Shown here piece after piece: positions 27,520 to 36,426 of a DNA stretch of 64,000 nt (within the stretch, counting starts at the first letter, position 1; the number at the start of each line of letters is the position of its first letter). The position numbers and the translations under genes are program-made. The notes under the pieces are model-generated. The model worked only from the letters and a program-made list of their open reading frames with translations. It made no database searches and was not told where the DNA came from. The DNA is from JASJBU01 sp963790775. Lineage in GTDB: Bacteria > Pseudomonadota > Gammaproteobacteria > Chromatiales > Chromatiaceae. The stretch lies in contig CAWBPR010000006.1 in assembly GCA_963790775.1 (NCBI GenBank), positions 62,001 to 126,000 on the forward strand, given 5' to 3'.

Positions 27520-28971
27520 ATGGTAAAGGCAGATATTGGTCTAATCGGCTTGGCGGTCATGGGGCAAAACCTGGTGCTGAATATGGCGGATAATGGCTAC
27601 CGCGTTGCAGTATATAATCGCACCACAAGTAAAGTGGATGATTTCCTCGCAGGCCCTGCTGCAGGGGCCTCAATAGTAGGAGCCTATAGCCTGGAAGAGT
27701 TAGTTGCTCAACTCGAAACGCCACGCAAGGTGATGTTGATGGTTAAGGCCGGTGAGGTAGTGGATCGTTTTATCGACATGCTGGCGCCGCTGCTTGAGCC
27801 GGGAGATGTCATCATAGATGGCGGTAATTCCCACTATCCCGATTCGACCCGACGAACTGCCTATCTGCGTGACAAAGGTTTGCGCTTTATTGGTACTGGA
27901 ATTTCAGGCGGCGAAGAGGGTGCGCGCCACGGACCTTCGATCATGCCGGGTGGCGATCCGGAAGCGTGGCCACTGGTAAAGGATATCTTTCAGTCAATCG
28001 CCGCCAAGGTCGATGGTGAACCTTGTTGTCAATGGGTGGGTCAGGATGGCGCGGGGCATTTTGTGAAGATGGTTCACAACGGTATTGAATACGGCGACAT
28101 GCAACTGATCTGCGAGGCCTATTCCCTGATGGAATCGGGTCTGGGTATGAATCATGATCAGATGCATGATTGTTTCGCGGACTGGAATACGGGTGTCCTG
28201 GATTCCTATCTCATCGAGATAACCGCAGATATTCTGGCGAAGAAGGACGAAGATGGCGCGCCATTGGTAACCAAGATCCTCGACACGGCAGGACAAAAGG
28301 GTACGGGTAAATGGACCGGCATCAGCGCCCTGGATCTGGGTGTGCCGCTGACCCTGATTGGTGAGGCGGTGTTTGCCCGGGTTTTGTCTTCCCTCAAGGA
28401 AGAGCGAATTCGCGCTTCCGCTATCCTCGGTGGGCGTCAGAGTCAGCCGTTACAGGGCGAGATGAGTGAGTATGTGAACGCACTGCAAGATGCACTGTAT
28501 GCCTCGAAGATTATCTCTTACGCTCAGGGTTTCATGCTGATGCGTGAAGCCGCCAAGGAGCAGGGCTGGGATCTGAATTACGGTGAGATCGCATTGATGT
28601 GGCGTGGTGGTTGCATCATCCGCAGCAAATTCCTTGGCAATATCAAGGCGGCTTTTGATAACAATCCTCAGCTGGATAACCTGGCATTGGATAGCTTTTT
28701 CGCTTCCGCGTTGAAAGATGCAGAGGCAGGCTGGCGCAAAGCCGTCATGCTGGCGGTGCAGCAGGGCATTGCGGCGCCGGCTTTTGCCTCTGCGCTGACC
28801 TACTTTGATGGTTATCGCAGTGCACGGTTGCCGGCTAATCTGCTGCAGGCGCAGCGGGATTATTTTGGTGCGCACACCTACGAACGATTAGACAAGCCGA
28901 GGGGTGAGTTTTTTCACACCGACTGGACCGGACACGGCGGCAAGGTTGCATCGACTACTTACGAGGTATAG
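27520..28971 (+). CDS. gnd: 6-phosphogluconate dehydrogenase, decarboxylating
   Basis: Gnd oxidises 6-phosphogluconate to ribulose 5-phosphate and CO2, making NADPH. The 483-residue length is that of the long, E. coli-like form. The nucleotide-binding motif GLAVMGQN (10-17) is followed by DGGNSHYPDS, the substrate loop GISGGEEGARHGPSIMPGG and the catalytic Lys-containing FVKMVHNGIEYGDMQ. The C-terminal HTDWTG block is also present. It is 2 bp upstream of zwf, so the two oxidative pentose phosphate enzymes are co-expressed. Confidence 0.97.
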   Translation: MVKADIGLIGLAVMGQNLVLNMADNGYRVAVYNRTTSKVDDFLAGPAAGASIVGAYSLEELVAQLETPRKVMLMVKAGEVVDRFIDMLAPLLEPGDVIIDGGNSHYPDSTRRTAYLRDKGLRFIGTGISGGEEGARHGPSIMPGGDPEAWPLVKDIFQSIAAKVDGEPCCQWVGQDGAGHFVKMVHNGIEYGDMQLICEAYSLMESGLGMNHDQMHDCFADWNTGVLDSYLIEITADILAKKDEDGAPLVTKILDTAGQKGTGKWTGISALDLGVPLTLIGEAVFARVLSSLKEERIRASAILGGRQSQPLQGEMSEYVNALQDALYASKIISYAQGFMLMREAAKEQGWDLNYGEIALMWRGGCIIRSKFLGNIKAAFDNNPQLDNLALDSFFASALKDAEAGWRKAVMLAVQQGIAAPAFASALTYFDGYRSARLPANLLQAQRDYFGAHTYERLDKPRGEFFHTDWTGHGGKVASTTYEV

Positions 28972-28973
28972 CC

Positions 28974-30458
28974 ATGAACGCGTCAGTCGAAGCCTGTACC
29001 TTTGTGATCTTTGGCTCTACGGGCAACCTTTCACGCATTAAATTGATGCCGGCGCTCTATCATCTGGAGGCCGCAGGTAAGTTGCATGAGAACTGCCGTA
29101 TCCTGGCCACCGGCCGACGGCCCTGGGACCGTAACCGCTGGTTAAAGGAAGCGCGCGGCATGCTGGAAGGTAGTGTAACAAGTGGTCTGGACGCCAAGGT
29201 ATTGGAGCGTTTTGAGCAGCGGCTCGACTACTTTCAAGGCGACATCTCTGATTCAGCCATGTATGACAGATTGGCCGAATACATCAATGATAAGCCGGAT
29301 TTTTCTACCAATGTTGCCTTCTATCTATCGATTCGCCCGGCGGAGTTTGGCGTGGTCTCCGAAAACCTCAGCCGGACGAGACTGCTCAAGGAGGAGAGTG
29401 GCTGGCGTCGCGTGGTGATTGAAAAGCCCTTTGGTTACGATCTTGAAAGCGCCCAGTCGCTGCAGACCCGGCTGTCCCGTCACCTTGATGAAAAGCAGAT
29501 CTATCGTATTGACCACTATCTGGGTAAGGAAACCGTTCGCAACGTGCTGGTGTTTCGGTTCGCCAATGTGATGCTGGAACCACTCTGGAATCGCAACTAT
29601 ATCGATCATGTCCAGATCACCCATTCGGAGCAGCTTGGTGTTGGCAGTCGGGCGCCCTACTACGATGGGGCTGGAGCGTTGCGCGACATGATCCAGAGTC
29701 ATTTATTGCAGTTGCTGACACTGGTGGCGATGGAGCCGCCTGTTTCCATGGAGTCTGAATCCCTGCGAGACGAGAAGGTCAAGGTGCTCAAATCGGTACG
29801 GCCAATCCCCCCCAGCGCGGTGCATTCTCAGGCCTTTCGCGCCCAATATGCTACCGGTAAAGTAGGCGGAAATAAGGTCAAGGGATATCTTGAAGAGGAT
29901 GGCGTGCCGCAGGATAGCGTTACCGAGACCTATGCGGCGCTGAAAGTCTATATAGATAATTGGCGATGGCGAGGCGTGCCGTTCTATCTGCGCACCGGGA
30001 AACGTATGGCGGAGGGCGTCTCCAGCATCATGATCCGTTTTCGCCAGCCGCCCACCCAGTTTTTCAGAGACACCCATATCCAGCAGATGGAGCGCAACTG
30101 GCTGGTGTTGGGCATCCAGCCCTGTGAATGTCTGCGGATTCAACTCACCGCCAAGGAGCCGGGTTTGGAGATGGTGACCCGCCAGGTCAATCTGGATGCG
30201 GGTTTTCGCACCCAAAGCGATATTTATGCCGATGCGTATGAGGGTTTGCTGCTGGATATCATGGAAGGTGATCGCTCGTTATTCCTGCGCTATGACGAGG
30301 TGGAATACGCCTGGCGTATTGTCGATCCAATCCTGCGCGTCTGGTCGGTGGAACGGGACTTCATTACCTCCTATCCGGCGGGTAGCTGGGGGCCGGAAGA
30401 GAGTCGCAGGCTTTTCGAAAAAGATATTGATGTCTGGCGTCATAGCTTGAATTTATGA
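28974..30458 (+). CDS. zwf: Glucose-6-phosphate 1-dehydrogenase
   Basis: Zwf makes 6-phosphogluconolactone and NADPH from glucose 6-phosphate. The 494-residue chain has a coenzyme motif GSTGNLS (14-20) in place of the more common GASGDL(A/T), and the active site signature RIDHYLGKETV with the catalytic His further along in the family fold. The ATG follows the gnd stop by 2 bp. No pgl gene is adjacent. Confidence 0.96.
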   Translation: MNASVEACTFVIFGSTGNLSRIKLMPALYHLEAAGKLHENCRILATGRRPWDRNRWLKEARGMLEGSVTSGLDAKVLERFEQRLDYFQGDISDSAMYDRLAEYINDKPDFSTNVAFYLSIRPAEFGVVSENLSRTRLLKEESGWRRVVIEKPFGYDLESAQSLQTRLSRHLDEKQIYRIDHYLGKETVRNVLVFRFANVMLEPLWNRNYIDHVQITHSEQLGVGSRAPYYDGAGALRDMIQSHLLQLLTLVAMEPPVSMESESLRDEKVKVLKSVRPIPPSAVHSQAFRAQYATGKVGGNKVKGYLEEDGVPQDSVTETYAALKVYIDNWRWRGVPFYLRTGKRMAEGVSSIMIRFRQPPTQFFRDTHIQQMERNWLVLGIQPCECLRIQLTAKEPGLEMVTRQVNLDAGFRTQSDIYADAYEGLLLDIMEGDRSLFLRYDEVEYAWRIVDPILRVWSVERDFITSYPAGSWGPEESRRLFEKDIDVWRHSLNL

Positions 30459-30839
30459 TCATTGAGCTTCAGCGAGTTGCTCTGAATTGTTTAAAAAGTG
30501 AGTGCGAGTCAATGTCTGCCTCTGGCGTAAATAGCTGCTTGTAAGGGACCAGGTGTATTGTGTCCTGAAATTTTAAGAGTTTGGATCTTTCATCTGAAAA
30601 GTGGCAAGCGTATTGCTAGCAAGGTGGTGTGTGACGGGATACTGACGCCAGTTGGATGGTTGTTGATCATTTTATGTTTCAGTCTGCACTTTTTAGGTCC
30701 CAAGCTGCACTTTTAAGGTGCGCAAGGGGTTCTTTTAGACCCTTTTATGACAGTTTTATGAATGTATGCGATACGTCTTGCCGTTTCTAAAAATGTCTGT
30801 ATGCTGTGCGGCTTTCATCAGTAGCAACGTGAAAAAAGC
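30459..30839. other. Intergenic region upstream of the Mrp/Nuo-like operon
   Basis: This 381-bp stretch has no gene I can support. It must hold the zwf transcript end and the promoter of the 13-gene complex. The notable structure is a direct repeat at 30684-30719, followed by a GGGG-loop-CCC hairpin (about 30725-30745). No clear intrinsic terminator for zwf is visible. Confidence 0.4.
30684..30719 (+). repeat. Two direct repeats 21 bp apart, operator-like
   Basis: CTGCACTTTTTAGGT (30684) and CTGCACTTTTAAGGT (30705) match at 14 of 15 positions and start 21 bp apart, two helical turns. They lie about 120-155 bp before the first gene of the membrane complex. The spacing suits binding of a regulator to one face of the DNA. 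The regulator is unknown. Confidence 0.4.
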
Positions 30840-31352
30840 GTGACGGAGTACCCTGCCATTAACACTCAAAGCATCTTTACACTTTGGATAACACTGCTGC
30901 TGGTTTGGCTTGTGGCCAATGCATCCATGGCCATGGATGTCATACTCATAGGTGTTGTTGTCTCCACGATTCTGGCCCTGTCTCTGTCTGTTTTCGCGGG
31001 AGCCTACGCAGACATTCGTTTGAGTCCGAAGGCCTTTATCTACTACTTCCGCTATCTTGGGGTTTTTCTATGGGAACTGTTGCTGGCCAATATGAATGTG
31101 GCCCGCATCGTATTTTCGCCAAAGATTAACATTCATCCCGGCATTGTGAAGGTCCACACCCATCTCAAATCCCGTACAGGTCGCCTGGCCTTGGCCAACT
31201 CTATAACCCTGACCCCCGGCACCCTGGTGGTGGATATCGTTGATGATACGCTCTATGTGCACTGGATAGATGTTACTACCCAGGATTCGGAGAAAGCGAC
31301 ACGTGAAATCGCAGCAAAATTTGAGAGGTATCTCGAGGTGATCTATGGCTGA
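30840..31352 (+). CDS. mrpE: Mrp-type antiporter subunit E (MbxA-like)
   Basis: A 170-residue membrane protein. Two or three hydrophobic helices fill residues 10-80, then the MrpE signature SITLTPGTLVVDI leads into a soluble tail. In Mrp antiporters and Mbh/Mbx complexes this subunit is part of the small-subunit cluster that links ion pathways. It starts at GTG 30840 and overlaps the F subunit gene by 8 bp, opening the 13-gene operon that ends at 42034. Confidence 0.9.
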   Translation: MTEYPAINTQSIFTLWITLLLVWLVANASMAMDVILIGVVVSTILALSLSVFAGAYADIRLSPKAFIYYFRYLGVFLWELLLANMNVARIVFSPKINIHPGIVKVHTHLKSRTGRLALANSITLTPGTLVVDIVDDTLYVHWIDVTTQDSEKATREIAAKFERYLEVIYG

Positions 31353-31605
31353 GATCTTATTGCAGGCCTCCATGGTTTTGATTGCCTTTGCCGTTCTGTT
31401 CGGTGTGATTCGATTGGTTAAAGGCGATACTGATACCGACCGAATCATTGCGGTCGATCTTTTAAGTATCGTATCCCTGTCGGTCATAGTGCTGGCAGCC
31501 CATCTTGCTGATCGCTTCATCTATGTGGATGTGGCAATCGTCTATGGTCTATTGAGTTTTCTCGGAGTGTTGGCAGTTGCGCGCTACCTGGAACGTGGTT
31601 TGTAA
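31345..31605 (+). CDS. mrpF: Mrp-type antiporter subunit F (MbxB-like)
   Basis: An 86-residue protein with three hydrophobic helices. The MrpF pattern RLVKGDTDTDRIIAVDL (about 25-41) is present, containing the conserved Asp between helices 1 and 2. It overlaps mrpE by 8 bp and precedes an MbhD-like gene after 21 bp. Expected to sit in the membrane arm beside E and G. Confidence 0.9.
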   Translation: MAEILLQASMVLIAFAVLFGVIRLVKGDTDTDRIIAVDLLSIVSLSVIVLAAHLADRFIYVDVAIVYGLLSFLGVLAVARYLERGL

Positions 31606-31626
31606 GCAGAGTTTGGAATTCTACCA

Positions 31627-31881
31627 ATGATTGAATGGATGACGCTGTTAATGTGTGCCGGAATCCTGGTGAGTGCCATTTTGGCGGTTACCCTGGAGAA
31701 GCCGGTAAGCGCCGTGATTGCAGCTGGCTTGACCAGTCTGTTTGCATCGGTGACCTATGTTTTCCTGGCAGCACCTGATGTGGCCATGACTGAAGCCTCT
31801 ATCGGTAGTGGTCTGGCCACGGTGATCTTTTTGTACGCCATCAACCGTACCCGAAAACAGGATGCTAAGCCCGATGAGTGA
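31627..31881 (+). CDS. MbhD/DUF4040-like membrane subunit
   Basis: An 84-residue, three-helix protein with the signature VTYVFLAAPDVAMTEASIGSGL, which in MrpA forms the C-terminal extension next to NuoJ-like segments and in Mbh is a separate MbhD subunit. Its presence as a free gene makes this locus Mbh/Mbx-like and not a plain Mrp operon. The 3' end overlaps the next gene, mrpG. Confidence 0.85.
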   Translation: MIEWMTLLMCAGILVSAILAVTLEKPVSAVIAAGLTSLFASVTYVFLAAPDVAMTEASIGSGLATVIFLYAINRTRKQDAKPDE

Positions 31882-32209
31882 GATTCTTGGCAGTCTGGTG
31901 ATTTTCCTCGGCTCGGTGTTTTTGTTTGCGGCAGGATTGGGTGTGCTGCGCATGCCGGATAGTTATAACCGGATTCAGACAGGCACCAAGGCCTCCACCC
32001 TGGGCACCATTCTGATCCTGATCGGTTTGTGCATCTATCACCCGGCCTGGATCGGGAAAGTACTGTTACTGATTTTCTTTGTGCTGTTGACCAACCCTGT
32101 CTCCTCCCATGCGTTGGCGCGCGCCTCCCATCGACGCGGTATTCATAAGACCAAGCATACGGTTGTGGATAAATTGCACGAAGCTAAAACAGCCAGAGGT
32201 ACCGAGTAG
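31874..32209 (+). CDS. mrpG: Mrp-type antiporter subunit G (MbxC-like)
   Basis: A 111-residue protein from ATG 31874 (MSEILGSLVIFLG) with three helices and the MrpG pattern GVLRMPDSYNRIQTGTKAST. An ATG at 31862 would add four residues. The stop is directly followed by the ATG of the next gene. The C-terminal 25 residues are charged and cytoplasmic. Confidence 0.9.
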   Translation: MSEILGSLVIFLGSVFLFAAGLGVLRMPDSYNRIQTGTKASTLGTILILIGLCIYHPAWIGKVLLLIFFVLLTNPVSSHALARASHRRGIHKTKHTVVDKLHEAKTARGTE

Positions 32210-32915
32210 ATGATCAAACGTCTTTTCATATTTCTGGTGTTGTTTCTGTTCGCGGCGATGTTCTATGACGTGGCCGAAAATTATCAGGAACCTGATGCAC
32301 TCTCCCCGTTGGCCACCCGCTATGTGGAGCAGGGACCGGACGAGCTGGGCGCCCCCAATCTGGTGACCGCGGTAGTCGTAACCTATCGTGGTTTGGATAC
32401 GCTGGGGGAGGTCACGGTACTGTTTCTCTCAGCCGCCGTGGTTGGTCTGCTGCTTGGGATTGTCGGCGGCCAGGAAAAGGCGTCTGAGCAGCCGCGGAAG
32501 ACAACTTCGAGCGAACTGGTACAGACTACCGTAGAGTACCTGCTGCCGATCATATTTTTATTTGGCGCCTATATCTTCCTGAATGGCCATCTGACTCCCG
32601 GGGGGGGGATTCCAGGGTGGGGCGGTGATTGCCTCCGGTGTGCTGTTGCTTTTTCTGGCCTTGCCGTACGCCAAACTGCGCCATGGGCTATTGAGTGTGC
32701 TGGAGTCCCTGTCTGGATTTGGTTATGTGCTGGTAGGCATTCTCGGACTGGTGCTGGCGGGTGGCTTTCTGGACAACCGTTTTCTGCCCCTCGGGAACTA
32801 CGGTGATCTGCTCAGCGCTGGAGCGATTCCGGTTATCTACATCTTTATCGGTTTGAAGGTTGGCACTGAACTGAGTGCCGTGTTGGAACATTTCAAAAGC
32901 GATCAGCAGGATTAG
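32210..32915 (+). pseudogene. MbhE-MrpB fused membrane subunit, frameshifted in a G9 run
   Basis: The first 85 residues resemble MbhE (LVTAVVVTYRGLDTLGEV), followed by an MrpB domain (VEYLLPIIFLFGAYIFLNGH). At LTPGGG the gene has a run of nine G (32600-32608). With eight G the frame would read GGGFQGGAVIASGVLLLFLALP and continue smoothly to the stop at 32913-32915; as given it shifts and ends at 32806. Everything downstream is otherwise well preserved, so a homopolymer sequencing error or slippage (phase variation) is more likely than decay. The neighbouring genes are intact. Confidence 0.85.
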
Positions 32916-32920
32916 CACAC

Positions 32921-33289
32921 ATGGATCTGCCCGTTTCCACGATTACCCTGAGCACTGGTTTCGCATTGCTGTTGATCGGCATGTGGGGAATGCTCACGCA
33001 AAAAAACATCATCCGCATGATCATTGGTTTCTCCCTCATCGATACCGGCGTGCACATGATCATGGTATCCATTGGCTACCTGTCAGGTGGCACTGCGCCA
33101 ATCATCGATGCGACAGTGAACCGCGCAACCGCCCTGCAGGATGTGGTGGATCCAGTGCCCTCAGCCCTGGTTCTGACCGCCATCGTCATTGGTCTGGGCA
33201 TCACTGCGGTGATGCTGGCCTTTGCGGTGCAGATACATGACAAGAAAAAATCCCTGTCCATTGAGGACTGCACGGAGTCGAAATGGTAG
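32921..33289 (+). CDS. mrpC: Mrp-type antiporter subunit C / NuoK-like (MbxG-like)
   Basis: A 122-residue, three-helix protein of the NuoK/MrpC family. IGMWGMLTQKNIIRMIIG is the helix 1-2 region and NRATALQDVVDPVPSALVLTAIVIG the conserved helix 3 segment seen in MrpC. Overlaps the start of the antiporter D fusion by 7 bp. In complex I the NuoK homologue carries proton-channel acidic residues. Confidence 0.92.
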   Translation: MDLPVSTITLSTGFALLLIGMWGMLTQKNIIRMIIGFSLIDTGVHMIMVSIGYLSGGTAPIIDATVNRATALQDVVDPVPSALVLTAIVIGLGITAVMLAFAVQIHDKKKSLSIEDCTESKW

Positions 33290-36200
33290 AAGGTCTGCTT
33301 GCCCCCATCAATCTGGTCATTGCCGCTCTTGGCGCAGGCTTCCTGCTGCCGCTGATTGCCCGGCGCAGTCAGGTTTCTGCCCAGGCGCTGTTCTGGGTCA
33401 CCCAGCTCTATCTGCTGTTGATCTCCAGCATCTGGCTGTTGCGGCTGATGGACGGCGCGCCTGCGGTGGAGATCATCACCGCAGGCATTCAACCGCCATT
33501 TGCGATCAATCTCTATTTCGGCCTGTTTGAGGCGTTTGTGGTGACGGCGGTCAATCTGTCCGCGATTCTCGGCGGCTGGTATCTGTTGGAGTACTTCAAA
33601 GGCCGGGCGTCTGCCATGTCGGTCTACCTGATTCTGGCCATGGGCATCAGCGGCATGGTGATGACCCGTGATCTGTTCAATCTGTTTATCTTCATCGAGA
33701 TCACTGCACTTGCCACCTATGGTCTGCTGGCTCTGGATAAAACACCCGCCAGTCTGGCCGCAGGATTTAAATACATCATCGCCACCTCCCTGGCCTCGAC
33801 CTTCTTCCTGCTGGGAACCATGCTGCTCTATCACCTGACCGGCACCCTCAATCTGGACGATATGCTGCTCCATCTGGACCAGATCAGCGGTCCTATCGGC
33901 TTGGTAGCCAGTGTGCTGTTACTGGTAGGCGTACTCATCGAACTCAAACCCTATCCTGCCAATGGCTGGGGGCTGGATGTCTATGAAACGGTTCCGGCGG
34001 GTGTGGCCGCAATGATCTCAGTGGGTGTCTCGGCGGGCGCCATGTTCGCCCTGTTCAAGATCGTTCCCTTACTGGGGGATTTCATGCCGGTGGTGGCCGC
34101 CGCGGGTGGAGCTACCTTCCTGGCCTCCAACTTTATCGGCCTGCGCCAGCGCAATGTCAGGCGCATGCTGGGTTACTCTTCAGTGGCCCAGATGGGCCTG
34201 ATGACCCTGGCTATGGCTCTGCTAAATTTACTCGACAAGACAGAGTACATGACGGTGGTGATGGGCGGCCTGTTCATCAACCATCTGCTGGCCAAGGCTG
34301 GACTCTTCTGGTTGGCGGGGGCGGTAGATCGCTCTGCCACAAAAGACTGGGTGGGTTTGCGTCGCAAACCGCTGTTCCTGGTGATGTTGGGTGTGTTGCT
34401 GGCTGCCCTGGCGGGTTTCCCCCCATTCCCCGGTTTCTGGGCCAAGTGGGAACTGATCATGCAGTTGTCTGCCGGCAATCTGCCGTTCTGGGTCTTTGCG
34501 GTACTGCTGGGCTCATTGCTCGAGGCCGCCTACCTCTACCGCTGGTTTGGTTTCGCCCTGCAAGATGGGGATCAGGCGCCTGAAGTGGCAAAAGTCGGAA
34601 GGCTCGTTCCAGTCGGACTGTTTGCCCTGTCTCTGCTCGCCTGTGGTCACCTGATCGCAAATTGGCTTGGACTGGACGCCGCCCGTGTGCTGGTGCCGGT
34701 TTACATGGGCATTCTGCTGTACGCTCTTGATGGCATGCCGGGACGCCTGAAGGCAATCGTTGTGCTCGCGGCTTTTGCCGCTTATGCATACCCGGTCGCC
34801 ATGGGGTTGGAAGGTCTGCGCTGGCTGTTCGGACTCATCTTGTTGCTGGGTGGTGGGGTGATCGCCTTTGCGGTGCTGCACCGTGCCGACGCCCGCAAGG
34901 GGTTCTATCCACTGTTGGGCATGCTGCTGTTTTCCCTGGCCTCGCTGCTGGAGGCAAGCACCTCGCTGCAATTCTTCTTTGCCTGGGAAATTCTCACCCT
35001 CAGTTCGTATCTGATGATCTCCCTCGGACGTGGTGCGAAGGAACATATCCTGACCTTCCTGATGTTTTCCCTGGGCTCGGCCTTCCTGATCATGGCCGGC
35101 TTCGGCTTTGCCTACGGGGAGACCGGCTCGATCCTGTTGTCGGATCTGAGCAAGGTCCAGACTTCGGCAACCCTCGTATATGCGCTGCTGGTGCTTGGTT
35201 TCCTGATCAAGGCGGGTGCGGCAGGGCTGCATATCTGGTTGCCGGGGGCCTACAGCGAAGCCGAGGATGATTTTTCCGCGCTGCTCTCAGCGGTGGTGGG
35301 CAAGGCGGCGATTTTCGGTCTGCTGCTGGCTGGGCTGCACCTGGCTGTGAATGGGTCGACCAGTATCGATCAGGTAAATTACGTGGTCGGCTGGCTGGGC
35401 GTGATTACCGCATTCGTCGGTGCACTGATGGCCCTGTTCCAGGAGGATGTGAAGAAACTGCTGGCCTATTCCAGCATGGGGCAGGTGGGATATATCGTCA
35501 CCTCAATCGCGATATCCAGTCAGCTTGGCTGGGTGAGCGCGGGCTATCTGACCGTCAACCATCTGCTGTTCAAGGGCCTGTTGTTCCTCGCGGTGGCAGG
35601 TCTGGTTTTCCGCACCGGTTCTCGCCTGATGTATAAAATGGGCGGTCTGGACAAGAATATGCCGATGACCTTCGTCTCGGTATTGATCGGCATCATCGCC
35701 ATCTCCGGTGTGCCTCCGTTGACCGGCTTTGGCAGCAAGTGGCTGTTTCTCAACGCCCTGTTCGACAAGGGCTGGTACTGGCAGGCGGGTCTTGCCTTTT
35801 TTGCCAGCGCGATAGCCTTTCTGTATCTGTTCCGGCTGATCCACACGGTATTTCTTGGGCAGCGTAAAACAGCGCATAAGGATCTGCGCGAGGCGCCCTG
35901 GTTGTTGCTGGTGCCACAGATTCTGTTGATCGTGGCGATTATGGCCTTCTCCGTCTGGCCCAAGTTGCTGATCGATCCGATCATGGCGGCGATTGCCGGC
36001 AGCTTTCCTGAGACCTTGATCTGGGAAGGCTCGATTCTCAAGAGCCATCTTGGCTACTGGGATGGTTTTATGATCATCAACGTCATTGCCGGGGTGTTTC
36101 TGGTGCCGCTGTTGATCCTGCTGTTTCTGTCCCGCTTTATGCATATCCAGAAGGTCAAGCAGTTTAATATCGTATTTGCCGCAGAGCGTCCCCAGAGCCC

Positions 36201-36423
36201 GCAGACTGCCCACTATGCCTATAACTTTTACTCTTTTTATGAAAGGGCATTTGGTTCATTCATCAAGCCCAGGGCAACCGCTTTCTGGGACGGTGTGTCT
36301 GAGTGGAGTAACACGATTGGTTCCACGCTGCGGGTTCTCTACACGGGTAACGGCCAGACCTACGCCCTGTATGTGTTGTTTTATGTAGTTATGATCTATA
36401 TCGCGGTCGGAGGCATGGGTTAA
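33283..36423 (+). CDS. Fused double MrpD/NuoL-M-N-like ion-pumping subunit
   Basis: At 1046 residues this is about twice the length of a normal MrpD (about 500). The first half (about 1-480) carries NLFIFIEITALATYG with the helix 5 Glu and LIELKPYPANGWGLDVYE with the helix 7 Lys; the second (about 490-1040) carries FFAWEILTLSSY (Glu) and GFLIKAGAAGLHIWLPGAY (Lys). Both halves therefore keep the key charged residues of antiporter-type proton/sodium channels. Archaeal mbx encodes two separate proteins, H and H', at this place; here they form one chain. Roughly 28 or more membrane helices are expected. Confidence 0.9.
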   Translation: MVEGLLAPINLVIAALGAGFLLPLIARRSQVSAQALFWVTQLYLLLISSIWLLRLMDGAPAVEIITAGIQPPFAINLYFGLFEAFVVTAVNLSAILGGWYLLEYFKGRASAMSVYLILAMGISGMVMTRDLFNLFIFIEITALATYGLLALDKTPASLAAGFKYIIATSLASTFFLLGTMLLYHLTGTLNLDDMLLHLDQISGPIGLVASVLLLVGVLIELKPYPANGWGLDVYETVPAGVAAMISVGVSAGAMFALFKIVPLLGDFMPVVAAAGGATFLASNFIGLRQRNVRRMLGYSSVAQMGLMTLAMALLNLLDKTEYMTVVMGGLFINHLLAKAGLFWLAGAVDRSATKDWVGLRRKPLFLVMLGVLLAALAGFPPFPGFWAKWELIMQLSAGNLPFWVFAVLLGSLLEAAYLYRWFGFALQDGDQAPEVAKVGRLVPVGLFALSLLACGHLIANWLGLDAARVLVPVYMGILLYALDGMPGRLKAIVVLAAFAAYAYPVAMGLEGLRWLFGLILLLGGGVIAFAVLHRADARKGFYPLLGMLLFSLASLLEASTSLQFFFAWEILTLSSYLMISLGRGAKEHILTFLMFSLGSAFLIMAGFGFAYGETGSILLSDLSKVQTSATLVYALLVLGFLIKAGAAGLHIWLPGAYSEAEDDFSALLSAVVGKAAIFGLLLAGLHLAVNGSTSIDQVNYVVGWLGVITAFVGALMALFQEDVKKLLAYSSMGQVGYIVTSIAISSQLGWVSAGYLTVNHLLFKGLLFLAVAGLVFRTGSRLMYKMGGLDKNMPMTFVSVLIGIIAISGVPPLTGFGSKWLFLNALFDKGWYWQAGLAFFASAIAFLYLFRLIHTVFLGQRKTAHKDLREAPWLLLVPQILLIVAIMAFSVWPKLLIDPIMAAIAGSFPETLIWEGSILKSHLGYWDGFMIINVIAGVFLVPLLILLFLSRFMHIQKVKQFNIVFAAERPQSPQTAHYAYNFYSFYERAFGSFIKPRATAFWDGVSEWSNTIGSTLRVLYTGNGQTYALYVLFYVVMIYIAVGGMG

Positions 36424-36426
36424 ATC

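Noticed and set aside
34513..35232. Long antisense frames within the Mrp/Nuo-like genes (also 33076-33873 and 35503-36213)
   Set aside because: They mirror the GC-rich membrane protein genes on the + strand, have Gln/His-rich low-complexity translations and no known family.
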